Shown here: piece by piece, positions 35,757 through 47,600 of the stretch
How the letters are laid out: each line of letters opens with the position of its first letter
Numbering within the stretch: position 1 is the stretch's first letter
Source of the DNA: Micractinium sp. NFX-FRZ
Taxonomy: Eukaryota > Chlorophyta > Trebouxiophyceae > Chlorellales > Chlorellaceae
Length of the DNA: 64,000 bases
Direction: 5' to 3'
NCBI GenBank assembly: GCA_029339195.1
Contig: JAPTJF010000154.1
Location: forward strand, 1 to 64,000
Made by a program: the position numbers and the translations under genes
The notes under the pieces: generated by a model
The model's database searches: none
What the model was told of the DNA's origin: nothing
The model's input: the letters and a program-made list of their open reading frames with translations, nothing else

Positions 35757-38700
35757 CTGATGACGCAGCCCCACTGTCAGCAGATCTTGGGCACCGGCTG
35801 CACTATGGCACCGGTGGCGGCGCCAGCCCGCACGCGCCTGCTGCTTCCCATGCAGCTGGCCTGAGCGCTGGCGCTGTTGCAGGCATTGTAGCTGGAGCTG
35901 TGGCGGCCGCCACTGCAGTGACAGCGGTCGCAGCGGTGGCATGGAGGTGGCACCGGCGAACCGGGAAGAGCGCGTACGTGTGAGCTTACTTCTGGGCACA
36001 CTTATGTGCTTGCAAAAGACTGGGTGCACTGTTTGCCCAACTCTCTGCAAGTGTGTCCCCCCAGCTCCTCTCTGTGCCTGCTCACCTCCCCACGTGGCCC
36101 CACCTGCCCCCTGACCTCCCCACTCCCCCCCAGGTTTGGCGCCGTGTACAAGGTGCTGCTGCACGGCCACACCGTGTGCGCCTCCAAGATTCTGGAGTGG
36201 GAGGGGGCGGAGCACCTGCAGACCATGTTTGTTTGGGATCTGAGGGCGGGGGTGGGGACACGACGGGGAGGCTGGCAGGAGGCCTGCGCCTTCTAGCAGC
36301 AGCACCATCGCCAATGGGTGGGGGAGTGCAGCTGCAGCACTGAGTGCTGCACTCAATACCACACCTGCTAAGATGCACGGCACAGCAACAGCCTGGCCCT
36401 GCACTGCTCCACCACCTGCTGTTGACTGGCGCATTTTGGCGACTTGCCCGCCTCCTGTGCTCCTGCTGCTGGCCAGCCACCAGCCAGACACAGCATGTGT
36501 GTCAGCTCTACAGCAAGCTGGGGATGCCCTGCGCCCCGCAACCGCCCGTCCCTGTGTATGCATGCAGGAGGCCCATGTATGGTGCGAGAAATCAGCACAA
36601 GCCCTGCCCCTCATTACACCCTGTTTTGGTACACCTCGCCTTCTTGTGTGCGTGCAGGAGGCCAGCATGATGCGGCGCCTGCAGCAACCCAACGTCGTGC
36701 AGGCGAGGCAGCTACCTGCCAGACCCCAAGGCCATGCCTGCCGCTTGCCTGGAGTGGCGCAGCCCCCTCGCTTGCTGTATCCGTTGCACTAGGCCGGCAT
36801 GCCTTGATGAACCCACCTGCCACCTCCTCCCATGCCTGCGCCATGCTAAGACCTGCCTGCATCCTTCTCACACCCCGGTCCCTGCCCCCTGACCTCCCCC
36901 TTTCCCCGCTCCGTCAGTTCATGGGCATCTGCATGTCGGATACACGTGGCACACTGCTGATGGAGTACTGTGCTGGCAGGGACCTGGAAGCAGGCGAGGC
37001 AGGGAGGGGGAGTGCGATGGGGATGAGCCGACCTGAACGCGCCCAGTGCCCCTGCCGTGTCACCTGCTCAGCTGCCCCGGCCTCTGTCCTGCCTCTCCAT
37101 ATCGCCTCGCCCCGCCTGCACCCCCACCTCCGCCCCTGGGTTGCAGCCATGCATGCACGGGCCCGGGCCTCTGGTGTGCGTCTCATGGACTGGGCGCACA
37201 GGGGCAGGTGCGGGGGGCGGGGCCGCTGAATGACGCAGCATTACATTTTAAAATCAGTTCTTACTTTTAAATGGTGGGGGGGGGAAAAGAACAACTAACA
37301 ACATACTTGGTCCGCAGCAGTCGCCCAGCCAGCGTTCAAGGGTGTGAGCCGCCGGTGCCTGGCTGGCACACCTGCTTTGCCGCACTCTCACTCCCCTGCC
37401 AACCTCCGCCCCAGGGAGGGGATGCGCCTGCCTATTGGGTTGAGCGCCAGGGTGCATGCCGCACCACGTGGTCCCAACCTGGGCTGGGTGCCCCCTCAGC
37501 TTCCCAAGCAGAGCCCCCTGCCCCTCGGCACCTTGCCCACCCAACTGTGCATGCCTCTCCCGCAGGCGTGTGGCCCAGGACGTTGCGGCGGGGCTGGCAT
37601 ACCTGCACGACCGCAGGATACTGCACCTGGTGAGCGGGCGGGGAGGGGAGGAAGGGCAGCGAGTCGACTCGTGGACGAGTTGGCCGCTCTGGGTGCCCGC
37701 CCGCCTCCCCACACGCCCGCCTGCCCGCTCGCTGTCCGGTTCATGTCAACGACGCCAGCTGGCCTGCCTTACCCCTGCTTGGCCCCCATTGCTGCAGGAC
37801 CTGAAGCCCCACAACATCCTGCTCACCCGGGAGGGGCTGGCCAAGATCAGAGATGTGGGGCTGGCACGGTGAGTGAGTAAGGGATGCGTGTGATGGCATA
37901 TTAGTCTAGTCGTTAGTCGTTACAGCTTTTCACAACCTCTGAAAGAGGATTCAACTTCATGGCAATTATGAAGTAAGTAAGTTACATTTAACGTCCACGG
38001 GGGCCAGTTGGACTCGTGAGACAAGCGAGGGTAGTGGGTGCAAGCAGGTGCAGACAATCTGAGGGGGGCACGATCCAGTCCAAAGCCGCCATCTTCGGAT
38101 GTCACGTCGATATTGTCTGCTGCTTGGGAAGCAACGCCGGGCCTGCCGACCCGCAGCTGCCACCCTGCCCTAAACCCTGGACTTATGGCGACACGCTAAG
38201 GCACACTCCCTGGCGCACAGTAAACGTGCCTGCATTCACTAACGGCATGGCGCTTGTCAAAGCGTGATCTTCCCCTCTGCCCGCGCACCCTCCAGCAGGC
38301 TGGTCAACCGCACGCACCTCAGCGTGGCCGGCCAGTTCGGGTGCGCCTGTGCTGCTGCCAGCTCACAGAGCTGTCGCGGTCACAACAGAGGGCGTGTTGA
38401 ATGAGGGCAGGGCAGGCCAGCTTGCTGCACACGCGAAGAATTGGGTGTTTAAGAGAGGGGTGGAAGGGTGGTGCTGGCAACAGTGGGAGGGCTTGGGAGA
38501 GCAGTGGCCACAGCAGGGGCGGCAAGACACGTGCGCTCTGCCTGCCCGTCCCTTCAAGGACATTAGTCTTGAACCTCTGGCAACCTTCCCTCCCCGCCCC
38601 CCACCCACCCACCCACCGCCAGCACCCTGGATTATGCCGCCCCGGAGGTTCTGCTGGGGCGGGGCGCCACCTACGCCGCCGACATCTGGTCCTTTGGCGT

Positions 38701-39063
38701 CTTGCTCTTCCAGCTGGTCACAGGTGAGGGGGCAGGGGGGGTGTGGTGTTGGGGGCAACTTGAAACAGGTGGGGGTGGGTGGGGTGGGGCGGAATGATGA
38801 CCTGTAGTCACTCCAATCACGGTGGTTGGATGGAGCATGCATGGGGAAAGGAGTTGATGTCAAGAGCAGGGAGGGACATCACTTCACCCCTGTCTTTGGT
38901 GGTGGTTGTGCCAAGGTAGCCATGGGTGCCGTCAGCCACCCCGCTTGACCCGCTATGCTGCCCCGCTGATGCAATGCAGGGGAGAAGCCACGGCGGGGGC
39001 AGCTGCGGCCGCTGCGTGCGCCCGAGGAGTGCCCGGCGGCAGTGGCCGACCTGCAGCAGTGGT
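35757..39063 (+). pseudogene. Receptor-like kinase copy A, truncated at both ends
   Basis: It begins mid-gene at 'DDAAPLSADLGHRLHYG', continues through the transmembrane segment 'AGAVAGIVAGAVAAATAV', then jumps after a donor at about 35976 to the kinase exons. The whole ectodomain and signal peptide are missing. So is the roughly 180-residue juxtamembrane part that ends with the first glycines of the Gly loop in copies B and C. Kinase exons are present at about 36134 ('FGAVYKVLLHGHTVCASKIL'), 36658, 36917, 37149, 37566, 37798 ('DLKPHNILLTREG', 'IRDVGLAR'), 38299, 38622 ('TLDYAAPEVLLGRGATYAAD') and 38981. The donor after 'HLQTMFV' has lost its CAG|GT form, and no terminal exon like 'CVADDPGQRPTAAEML' follows. 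It is out of frame with the MYND-like sequence upstream. Confidence 0.8.
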
Positions 39064-39990
39064 GAGGGCCGGCAGACGCTGCGTGGGTAGGGGCAGGGCC
39101 TGAAGCGGCGCTGGGTCGGCATGCTCGGTGTGCTGTAGTACGATGTGATGCATACTGATTTTACATTGCCGCCTCTTCCGCTGCTCGCCGCTGCGGAGCA
39201 GCGTGTCGCAGCCTGGCAGCGCGCCGCCGTCCGTCCCGGCGCCGCTTTGAAGCACCGCAGATGTGCACACACCCAGGAAGCCTAACCAGGACACCCTTAG
39301 CTCATATGGAGCTTAGGAAGTAGCCACGGTATCGCGATTGTGGGGCTAACACAGACCGTTTAGCCACCCATCCCTCTGTGTTTCATTGCCCATTCTGAGA
39401 ACTGCGTCACTGCTTTTCCGCCAGCCAGCGGAGCGAGCTGCCTGCCGAGCAAGGCGGCATGGCGCTCCAAATGCCCGCCCCATTGCGTCTTCCTTTCCAA
39501 GGGCATGCGAATCTCTGCCTGCGGTGATTGTGGTAGTAGTAAGCAAACAGCCCTGCTCTGTCCCCTGCTCCCCTCCGGTCGCAGGGCCCTCTAGGCTAGG
39601 GGGCCCTGCGCTGTGTACCTTCATGCAATTTGCAGTTGGTAATGGCACCACCATCCCTTGCGCCTGCATGGCATTGTAACTGACATCATCTGTCGCAGAA
39701 GGAAGGTTGCTCGGTGCAAAGGTCAACAGGAGGGCAGGGATGAATTTAAAGCATCACGGGAAGTGTAAGGCTGGTACGTACTACTGCTGGGCAGGGGCAC
39801 TCAGGTTGGACGGTGCCTCCGGCAGCCGCCGCCAGCATGGCGCGCCTGCTGCCTGTGTGTACTCGTGGCAACTTGGTCGAGCACCTCCTTTTCCACAGAC
39901 GCGCACGTGTGTTCCGCCCCAATCCTCCAAGGTTGTCTGGGCGCTCTTTCGCTCACGACCTCCTGGCCAGCCTCCGCACCCGCTCGCGCC
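39064..39990. other. Region between kinase copies A and B
   Basis: No ectodomain or kinase exon is visible. The right end should hold the promoter and 5' UTR of copy B. The last roughly 150 bp resemble the sequence before the ATG of copy C. Confidence 0.4.
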
Positions 39991-42900
39991 ATGCGCGCCT
40001 GGCAGGCGGCGCTGCTAGCTGCCATCATCGCCAGCTGCGCCTGTGGCTGTCGGGGAGCCCTGGCTGCGGGCGACGGCGACCAGCGGCACCCGCCTGGAAG
40101 CCACCGCCCCACTGCCTGTGCGGGCCCCTGCAGTGAAGGGGCCTGGGGCAGAGTGAGAGCGCCCCTGCCCCAGCCAACACTTCTGACGCTCCCATCCCAG
40201 CCGCTGGTACATTATCTGCGTGTAGGGCGCCGTTTCCTTAGGCAGGATCCTCTAGACCAGCAGGCGCAGCCCACAGCCCCTGCTCCCGGCCCTGTCCACT
40301 GGTCGGTGCTGCGCGCCTGCCACGGGGGCGGCGTGCTGACCGGGAACACCACCGGCCTGAGCTTCATATCAGTACCGCATGCTGTTCTCATGGTGGGTGT
40401 GGATGGGGGGCGGCGGCTGGGACTTCTGTCGTCTGTGTGCACCGTTCGGTAACAGAAGGGCTGAGCAACCGGGTTGTGCTGCACCAAGTGGCGGCCCGCT
40501 CTTGCTGCCATGCTGCGCCATGCTTCGCCATACTGTGCAGCATCTGCACTATGCCTGCCCATTTTCAAGCCTTCCCCCATCACTTTCCCGTTCCTGGGCA
40601 GGGCACGACGCTCCTCAAGGGCGCCTACCCCAATGAAGAGGCCTGCGCCGTGGCCTGCACCTCCACTCACTCGTGTGTTATGTACAACTACTGCCCGCCC
40701 GGGTCGCCAAAGGGCTGCGAGATGAACACGCGGCTGTTTGTGGAGCCGGAGGGGACGTGCTACCTGCTGCAGCAGACGGTAGTGCAGGTGGGCTGGGGGC
40801 TGGGGGCTGGGGGCTGGGGGTGGGCCGGGGGGGAGTGGAGAGCCGTGCAGCATGACACGCATGGGGAGGAAGGATGCCTGGCAGGCATTAGATGCGGAAG
40901 TTTCTGGGAGGCTTGCGCGGCGCCCCCCTCTCCAATGCGTGACAATGTCAATGCCCTTGCACGCCTTCTGTGCTCCTGCGCCCGCAGAGCAACACAATCC
41001 TGCCTCTGTTGGGCAACGGCAGCGCGATTGCCACCACAGCGGGGGCCCCCATAGTTTCCCAGCTGGCAGCAGTGCCTGCAGAAGTGGGAGGCTACGTTGG
41101 GAACCCAGGATTCGGCTTCTTCGGCTCTGGCAATGTGAGGCAGGGATCAAAGGGGCAAGAGCACATGCTGCCGTGCACACAGGCCGCCTCCAGCCAGCAG
41201 TGCCAAAGGGCCGTCGCCTGCCTTTGCTTGTGCTTTTCAACGCTTTACATCCTCTCCGGCAGCTGAACAGCCTGCCCCTGCTGATACCTTCCCCTGGCTC
41301 CGCGCCCATGGTCCATGCTGTGCAGATCCAGTGCCCGCAGAGCTTCCAAGAGAGCATGTGCGCCCTGTCCGGCGAGGCCGCCAGGCTGGCAGCAGCATGC
41401 GACGCACAGCCAGGCTGCATCGCCTTTACGCTTGTCAGCCAGGCAGCCCCGCTGCTCAGCACCACCCGTGACGACACCACTGTTGGGATATTGAAGCACG
41501 CAGCCAGCGACCTCTCCTACAGCCCCTTCTGCTCTGCTTTCGCCAAGGCTGGGCATACACCAGCCCCGCTGTCAGCGCCCAGCTGCGCCGCCCCCCCACC
41601 GGAACCCGGCGGGCAGCGGGCGGCAAGCTGGTCTGTCCTCAGGCGCTTCCAGGGGGCCTTGCACGCCATCCCAACCAGCGGTGCGCCTTGCTTGCTTTGC
41701 TGCTGCCAGCTGACGCTGATGCACACTTGATGCTTCCAGCTGTGGCGCAACCTTGCCTGCTGCTGCTGAAGCCTGTGTCTGGTGCCAACTAACAGCTGCA
41801 GCTGAACCTTGCTTGCTGCTGCCGACAGCTGCAGCTGCTGTCGCCGTCGCTGGCGCACTGTACTGATGCTGGCGTGCATGCTGGCTGTTGTAGTACGACA
41901 CAACATGACCACCACTCTCCTTTGTTGCCACCGCTCTATTTTTGCCCACTGCATGAAAGGCGTGCCTAATCGAGCGTGCCCCCCGAAAACCTGCATCTGA
42001 ACCTGCAGATGGCAACACGCACGCTATTGTTGCACCACACACCCTTTTGCCTGGGTCCCAAGTGGCGGCCATCACTGTTGAGCACAGCTTTGATGCCTGC
42101 CTCCGGCGCTGTGTGGCACACCCAGACTGCAAGTGTGAGTGATTTTCGGGGTCGACAGCTCGCATACCCCTCCCACAGCTGTCAAAGCATGGTGTGCGCG
42201 CCGTGTTTGAGAGGCCATGCTTGCCCGACACCTTCAGCGCGCCCCCAGAAGCCCATGTCTGCCTGCCTTGCAGCTGTCAACTTCTGCCCAGCGGAGCTGG
42301 CTGGCGGCTGCCGCATAGGGACCCTTGGGGTTGCGGGGCTGCCGCAGGGGACCTGCTCTTTGCTGTGGGAGGAGTCTGTGGCCCAGAACTACTCGCTGGC
42401 TGTGCTGGCATCTGGCGAAAGCATGAGCATGCTGGCAGGTGCGCCAGCTTCTTGCTCTTGCCCGCCATGCCATGCGAACTGTGTGCAGCTGCTGAGAGCT
42501 TGAGTGCTAGCAGCCCTTGGGTGTGCGGCGAACCGTGCTGCGGTTGGATGCTGCCTCAGCCCTGACCTCCACCCCCCACCCACCCACACCCCATGCTATA
42601 TGGTGGGCTGCACAGGCATCCCCGTCTCCGCCCGCGCCAACCGCAGCCTGTCGGGCTACCGTCAACACGTGGGCCAGGCTCTGCTGGGTAGGAGTGGGTG
42701 GGGTTGATCGCCCTTGGTTATCCCGACGCTCTCCCACCTGTCAGCCACTGGCCCACCGGGTAGCTTGGGGGATCAAAACTGCGAATTGCCAGGGAGTGGG
42801 GTTGCGCGTGAGGCCACAATGTGCCAGCTGAGTGGGCAGCGCAGAACCACGCCCTGCCCTTAATGCTGAGCAGTCTGAACTGCCCTGCACTGGCCTCCTG

Positions 42901-45900
42901 CAACTGGCACAAGAGGCCGATGACGACCGTGACCCCCCTGCTGCCCCCACAAGCAGACAGCTACGACCTCCCTGTTGAGCTCTGCCCCGGCAGCCTGCGC
43001 CCCAACTACTGCCAGCTGGCAGAAGGCCTGGAGGTGAGGTGGCAGAGGGGCCACGCTTGCCCCATTGCTGGCTGCATGCCATCAACTAAAGCATGCAGAG
43101 ATAGCGTCAAAGCCTGCATGCCATCAACTAAAGCATGCAGAGATAGCGACAAAGCCTGCATGCCATCAAGTAAAGCATGCAGAGATAGCGTCAAAGTCCT
43201 GCCCTGCCCTGCCGCTGCCGCAGGAGATTGCCGAGCTGTGCCGGCTGCACCCCAACTGCTCGGCCTTCACCTGGAGGGAGGCTGGCATGGGAGCTCCAAG
43301 CAGCACTGGTGTGCTGAAAATGGTGACAAACGACTTCATAGACCCCAGGTGGGCGCCCCAAGAAGCGTGCACGGTGTGTGCGATGCAAATGGGAAGAGGG
43401 GGTTGACAGGGTGTGATCAATCTGTGTGCCGCCTGCAGGGGGCACCTGACACACATCTGTCCACCCTTGCTCGGCCTGCCCCCGTGTGCTTGGGCTCACA
43501 GCACCATCTTTCATGCCTTGCCCACCCCCTTGCAGCCGTGTCAGCTGGAACCCTGGGGCGTCACTGTATGTGAAGGAGGGAGTGAGCCTGGATGACGCAG
43601 CCCCACTGCCAGCGGAGGTTGAGCAGCAGCTGCACTTTGGCGCTGGCACCGGCGCTGACCCGCCTGCCGCTGCAGCGGGGCTGAGCCCCGGAGCGATTGC
43701 CGGGATTGCGGCTGGCTCTGCGGCGGTTGTAGCTGCAGCTGCAACAGCTGTGTGGTGGCGCTGCCGCCGGCCCAAGGCGGGGCGCTCACCCAAGCGTGCT
43801 CCGATGCATCTGCTGACCATCGCCGCTCCGGCCCCTGCTGGCCCACCCGGCGCCAGTGGCCCTCTACCGCTCAAGGCCCGCAGCAGCCTGCCGTCCGAGC
43901 TCCCAAAAGTGCAGCTGAGCGAGAGCGGGGCAGTGCAGCTGGGCAGCAGCGGCGACGGCACGCTGGTGCAGCGCAGCGGGAAGCGCCTCCCAGGCGCGTC
44001 GCCGCGCTATCGTGGGGCCAGCACACCAGGCGCCAGTGGAGGCCATGTCCATTCCCTCAATGCCCTGGAGGGCGGCCTGCTGGCGGCACTGCCCAAGGCT
44101 GACCCGGCAGCCTCTGGTGAAGCAGGACGCATCAGGGGCACTGGCGGCATCGGCAGCATCGAGGGCGACGAGACCACGTGCAGCGGAGCGTTGGAGACAG
44201 TGACCCGCCTGCTGGAGGCAACTGCTGGGTGGGAGGAACTGCTGGTGCCCGAGCCGGAGGTGACATTCATGGAGGGGGAGAATGGACGGCGCGCAGTGCT
44301 GGGGCAGGGCGGGTAAGCAGGGGTGGTGCACATGCAGGGCGGGCTGTGTGGGCGGGCCATGCTGTGTTGTGTGTTGTCACGGAGAGCAGCTTACCAAGGT
44401 GTCGGTAACGGTTGGAAGAGAGGCCTGCATGGGCGCAAGCTTGCTGTGCAGGAGGGGCGGTGCCCGCTTGACAGCTCCGCCCAGGCCAGCACAACTTCCT
44501 ACTAATTGAGTCTGGTCAATCCCCTCCCAATGGCGCCCCTATCCATGCATCCCCTCCGGGCAGCTTTGGCGCCGTGTACAAGGTGCTGCTGCACGGCCAC
44601 ACCGTGTGCGCCGCCAAGATTCTGGAGTGGGAGGGGGCGGAGCACCTGCAGACCATGTTTGTGCAGGTCGGCCGGGCGGCGGGGACATGTTGGCGCTTTA
44701 GTGTGGAGAGCCGTTTACGTGGGAGCTGCCGTCCAGACGCTCTGCCCACCCACCTTCCTGAGCCTGCTGATTTTGCTGGCCTCTGCAACTGTCAATGAGC
44801 ACAGGCCTCAAGTGTGTGATGGCAAGCCTGCTCCAGGCCTGACCCTCATCAAGCAATGCCTCTGCACGTGCCATCTCGCGCTTGCAGGAGGCCAGCATGA
44901 TGCGGCGCCTGCAGCACCCGAACATTGTGCAGGCGAGGCAGAGCCCGGAGGAAGTGCCCAACTGCCAGCAGCAGTGCTGTCACGTTGGCATCTGCTTTCA
45001 CCACACACGTGCACTTCACTGCATTGCTGCAACTTTGCGTTGCTGCCTTCGCCTGTATCCCTGCCTCAACTTGACTGTACTGCCCTAACTGCCACTTGCC
45101 CCTCCCCCTCCTTCATCCCCGTTCCGTCAGTTCATGGGCATTTGCATGTCGGATACACGTGGCACGCTGCTGATGGAGTACTGTGCTGGCCGGGACCTGG
45201 ATGCAGGCAAAAGGGCCGCTGGTGTGGTGGAGCAGGAGGGATGGAGTGGGATGGCAAGGCGTGCAGACTGTGCGATGGGGATGTGCGGACTGCTGAGCGC
45301 GCTTTCTTGCAGCAAGTTTTAGGCAGAGGGAGGATGGGCGGGGGCGCAATAGTTGCATGGGATTGGACACCATCTACTATTGTCCGTCCCAGCCTGGCCA
45401 CGCAATTACCCTCCCGGCCCCGTTTTGCTGCCCATCCCTGCGCTGCAGCCATGCAAGCCCGCACCCGCTCCACCGGCATCCGCCTGCTGGATTGGGCAGG
45501 CAGGGGCAGGTGGGTGCGGCAAGGGCAAAGCAAGCGCAAAGCAAGGGCAGGAGGGATGGTCGGTCCCTGCTTCTGACCTGCTGACTGAGTTGGCTTGCTG
45601 ATGGCGTGGAGGTGTGTGCATGCCCCGTTGCGTCCCTCGATGATGCCAGTTGTTCTGGAGGCGCCCGCTGTGGGTGCCTGCTCCCCTCCCAAAGCAACCA
45701 CCTCTGTCGCATGCGCAATCCCTACAGGAAAGTGGCCCAGGACGTGGCGGCGGGGCTGGCATACCTTCATGACCGCAGGATACTGCACCTGGTGCGGCCG
45801 AGGGGACAAGAGGAGGGCAGGGCTGCCGGGCTGGGGGGCATTGAGGTGTGCCCCGCACATGTGCCCACCGCCCTTTCCACCCACCTGCCTGCCTGCTCGC

Positions 45901-47454
45901 CTGCCCATGGCCCCACCCGCCCACCCATCCACTGCCCACTGACCCTGCCTCCCCTCTCCCCGTGCCGCCCCCCCCCACTCCTGCAGGACCTCAAACCCCA
46001 CAACATCCTGCTCACTCGGGAGGGGCTGGCCAAGATCGGGGACGTGGGGCTGGCAAGGTGAGTGGCGGAGCACACATGCGCAGTAGGGACGGGGTTGAAA
46101 GCTGTGCTGTGTGCGTGCAGAGCCTGCAATCAGTTGACTCAGCTGCACTGAAACGGCGGCGGCGTGGTGCCCATTCAACCTTCTGCACCCCTTCTGCCTG
46201 CCCCACCCATCCGCAGGCTGTGCAACCGCACGCACATGAGCGTGGGCGGACAGTTTGGGTGCGTCCCTGCAGGTGGCGCCTCCACGCCGGCTTGCTGATA
46301 GCACTGCTCGAGAGGGGAGAGCCCTTCATGTGTGGAGCAGTGCGCCTGTGGCCACCAGGCACTAGCCCTGCCATCTGCACATCATGACATTGTGCGTCAT
46401 GCTCCCTCCCCTCCCTGCCCCGCAGCACCCTGGACTATGCCGCCCCGGAGGTGCTGATGGGCCGGGGCGCCACCTATGCCGCCGACATCTGGTCCTTTGG
46501 CGTCATGCTCTTCCAGCTGGTCACAGGTGGGAGAAGTGTGTGTGTGTGTGTGTGTGTGTGTGCAGGGTGGGGTGGGGTGGGTCGTTGCATTACCTAAGCG
46601 TGGCTTTGGGTGACGCACTGGCAGGAGCTGATGGCGAGCTTGGGTGCCTACCCGTCTCCCTGCCAGCAACTGCCTGCGCTTGCTCCCCTCTGCTTTGGTC
46701 AACAATCACGCTTCCCGCCTGCCCGCCTGCAGGCGAGCGACCACGGCGGGGGCAAATGAGGACGCTGCGTGCGCCCGAGGAGTGCCCCGCTGCCATTGCC
46801 GACCTGCAGCTGAGGTAAGCCCCCGCCCTGGGAACGCTGGGAGATGCGGCTGAGGCGGGAGAGCTAGCCAGCCAGCCAACAAAGGGCCGCCTCCCATAAC
46901 GCACCAGCAGTCATGCCGGTCACAACTGCTACCTCCTCTTCAGGTGCGTTGCCGACGACCCCGGCCAGCGCCCCACCGCCGCCGAGATGCTGGACGTCTT
47001 GCGGGCGGCGGAGCCCTCGCGGCGGCCTTCACGCGCACTGTCCGCCGTGCTGCCCCCGCTGCCGCCCGAGATGCCAAACCAGAGCGGGCTGCAACAGCTG
47101 GGCCCGGCTGGCACGCAGCGGCGGGCCAGCGCCTCTCCAGCTTCAAGTGCAACTGGCATGCCGCCATCCGCATTAGCGCCGAGCGCTTTTGCATTGGCGC
47201 CTCCCAGCTCAGCACGGAGCAGTGTCGACCTGCTGCCACCTGGCACGGTGCGGAGCAGCTTCGACCTGCCGCCTGGCACGGCACGAAGCAGCGTCGACCT
47301 GCCGCCTGGCACGGCACGAAGCAGCGTCGACCTGCTGCCACCTGGCACGGTGCGGAGCAGCTTCGACCTGCCGCCTGGCACGGCACGAAGCAGCGTCGAT
47401 CTGCCGCCTGGCACGGCACGAAGCAGCATCGACCTGCCGCCTGGCACGGCATGA
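39991..47454 (+). CDS. Receptor-like kinase copy B with PAN/Apple-like ectodomain, 1195 aa
   Basis: About 20 exons sum to 3588 nt in frame. It starts with a signal peptide 'MRAWQAALLAAIIASCACGC'. The ectodomain has two repeats of a bipartite Cys unit: 'WSVLRACHGGGVL' to 'EEACAVACTSTHSCVMYNYC', then 'CPQSFQESMCALSG' to 'AAACDAQPGCIAFTL'; and again 'WSVLRRFQGALH' to 'FDACLRRCVAHPDC', then 'CPGSLRPNYCQLAEG' to 'IAELCRLHPNCSAFTW'. The transmembrane helix is 'SPGAIAGIAAGSAAVVAAAA' with basic flank 'WWRCRRPK'. The kinase domain has 'GQGGFGAVYK', 'CAAKILEW', 'LHLDLKPHNILL' (HLD, not HRD), 'IGDVGLAR' (DVG, not DFG), 'DYAAPEVLMGRGATYAADIW' and 'PGQRPTAAEML'. It is TKL-like, probably a plasma-membrane sensor kinase; the ligand is unknown. 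The tail holds a minisatellite and ends at TGA 47452-47454. Two introns start with GC. Confidence 0.85.
43070..43198. repeat. Three tandem 42-bp repeats in a copy B intron
   Basis: The unit begins 'gcatgccatcaactaaagca' and continues 'tgcagagatagcg'. The three copies differ by single bases. They lie between the exons encoding 'QLAEGLE' and 'EIAELCRLHP'. Confidence 0.9.
46535..46562. repeat. (GT)n microsatellite in a copy B intron
   Basis: A GT dinucleotide run follows the donor of the exon encoding 'FGVMLFQLVTG'. Confidence 0.9.
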
Positions 47455-47600
47455 AGCAGCGTCAACCTGCCGCCTGGCACGGCGTGAAGCAGCGTCGACC
47501 TGCCGCCATCCCTGGTAGCACTCAGTGCATTTGCATTGGCACCCCCCAGCACGGCGCGCAGCAGTACCGACCTGCCGCCACCTGGCAGCGCGCAGGGCCC
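47205..47600 (+). repeat. Coding minisatellite in the copy B tail, about 36-39 bp units
   Basis: About ten units encode variants of 'PPGTARSSVDL' or 'PPGTVRSSFDLP'. TGA codons at 47452-47454 and again near 47488 replace CGA Arg codons in the unit. In the same frame the array would continue to 'PLNH' and a TGA near 47613. Copy C has no such array. Confidence 0.85.

Noticed and set aside
34272..39063. A functional in-frame MYND-receptor-kinase fusion protein
   Set aside because: A TAG at 35733 and a frame change at the junction, plus an earlier frameshift near 34975, prevent a continuous fusion product.
40137..40255. An intron in the first exon of kinase B, matching the first intron of copy C
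   Set aside because: The candidate splice joins I tried create a stop codon, while the unspliced exon (402 nt) keeps the whole gene in frame. I therefore left it as one exon.
40212..41480. Minus-strand ORF of 422 codons opposite kinase B
   Set aside because: It runs through exons and introns of the well-supported plus-strand gene and has no family signature.
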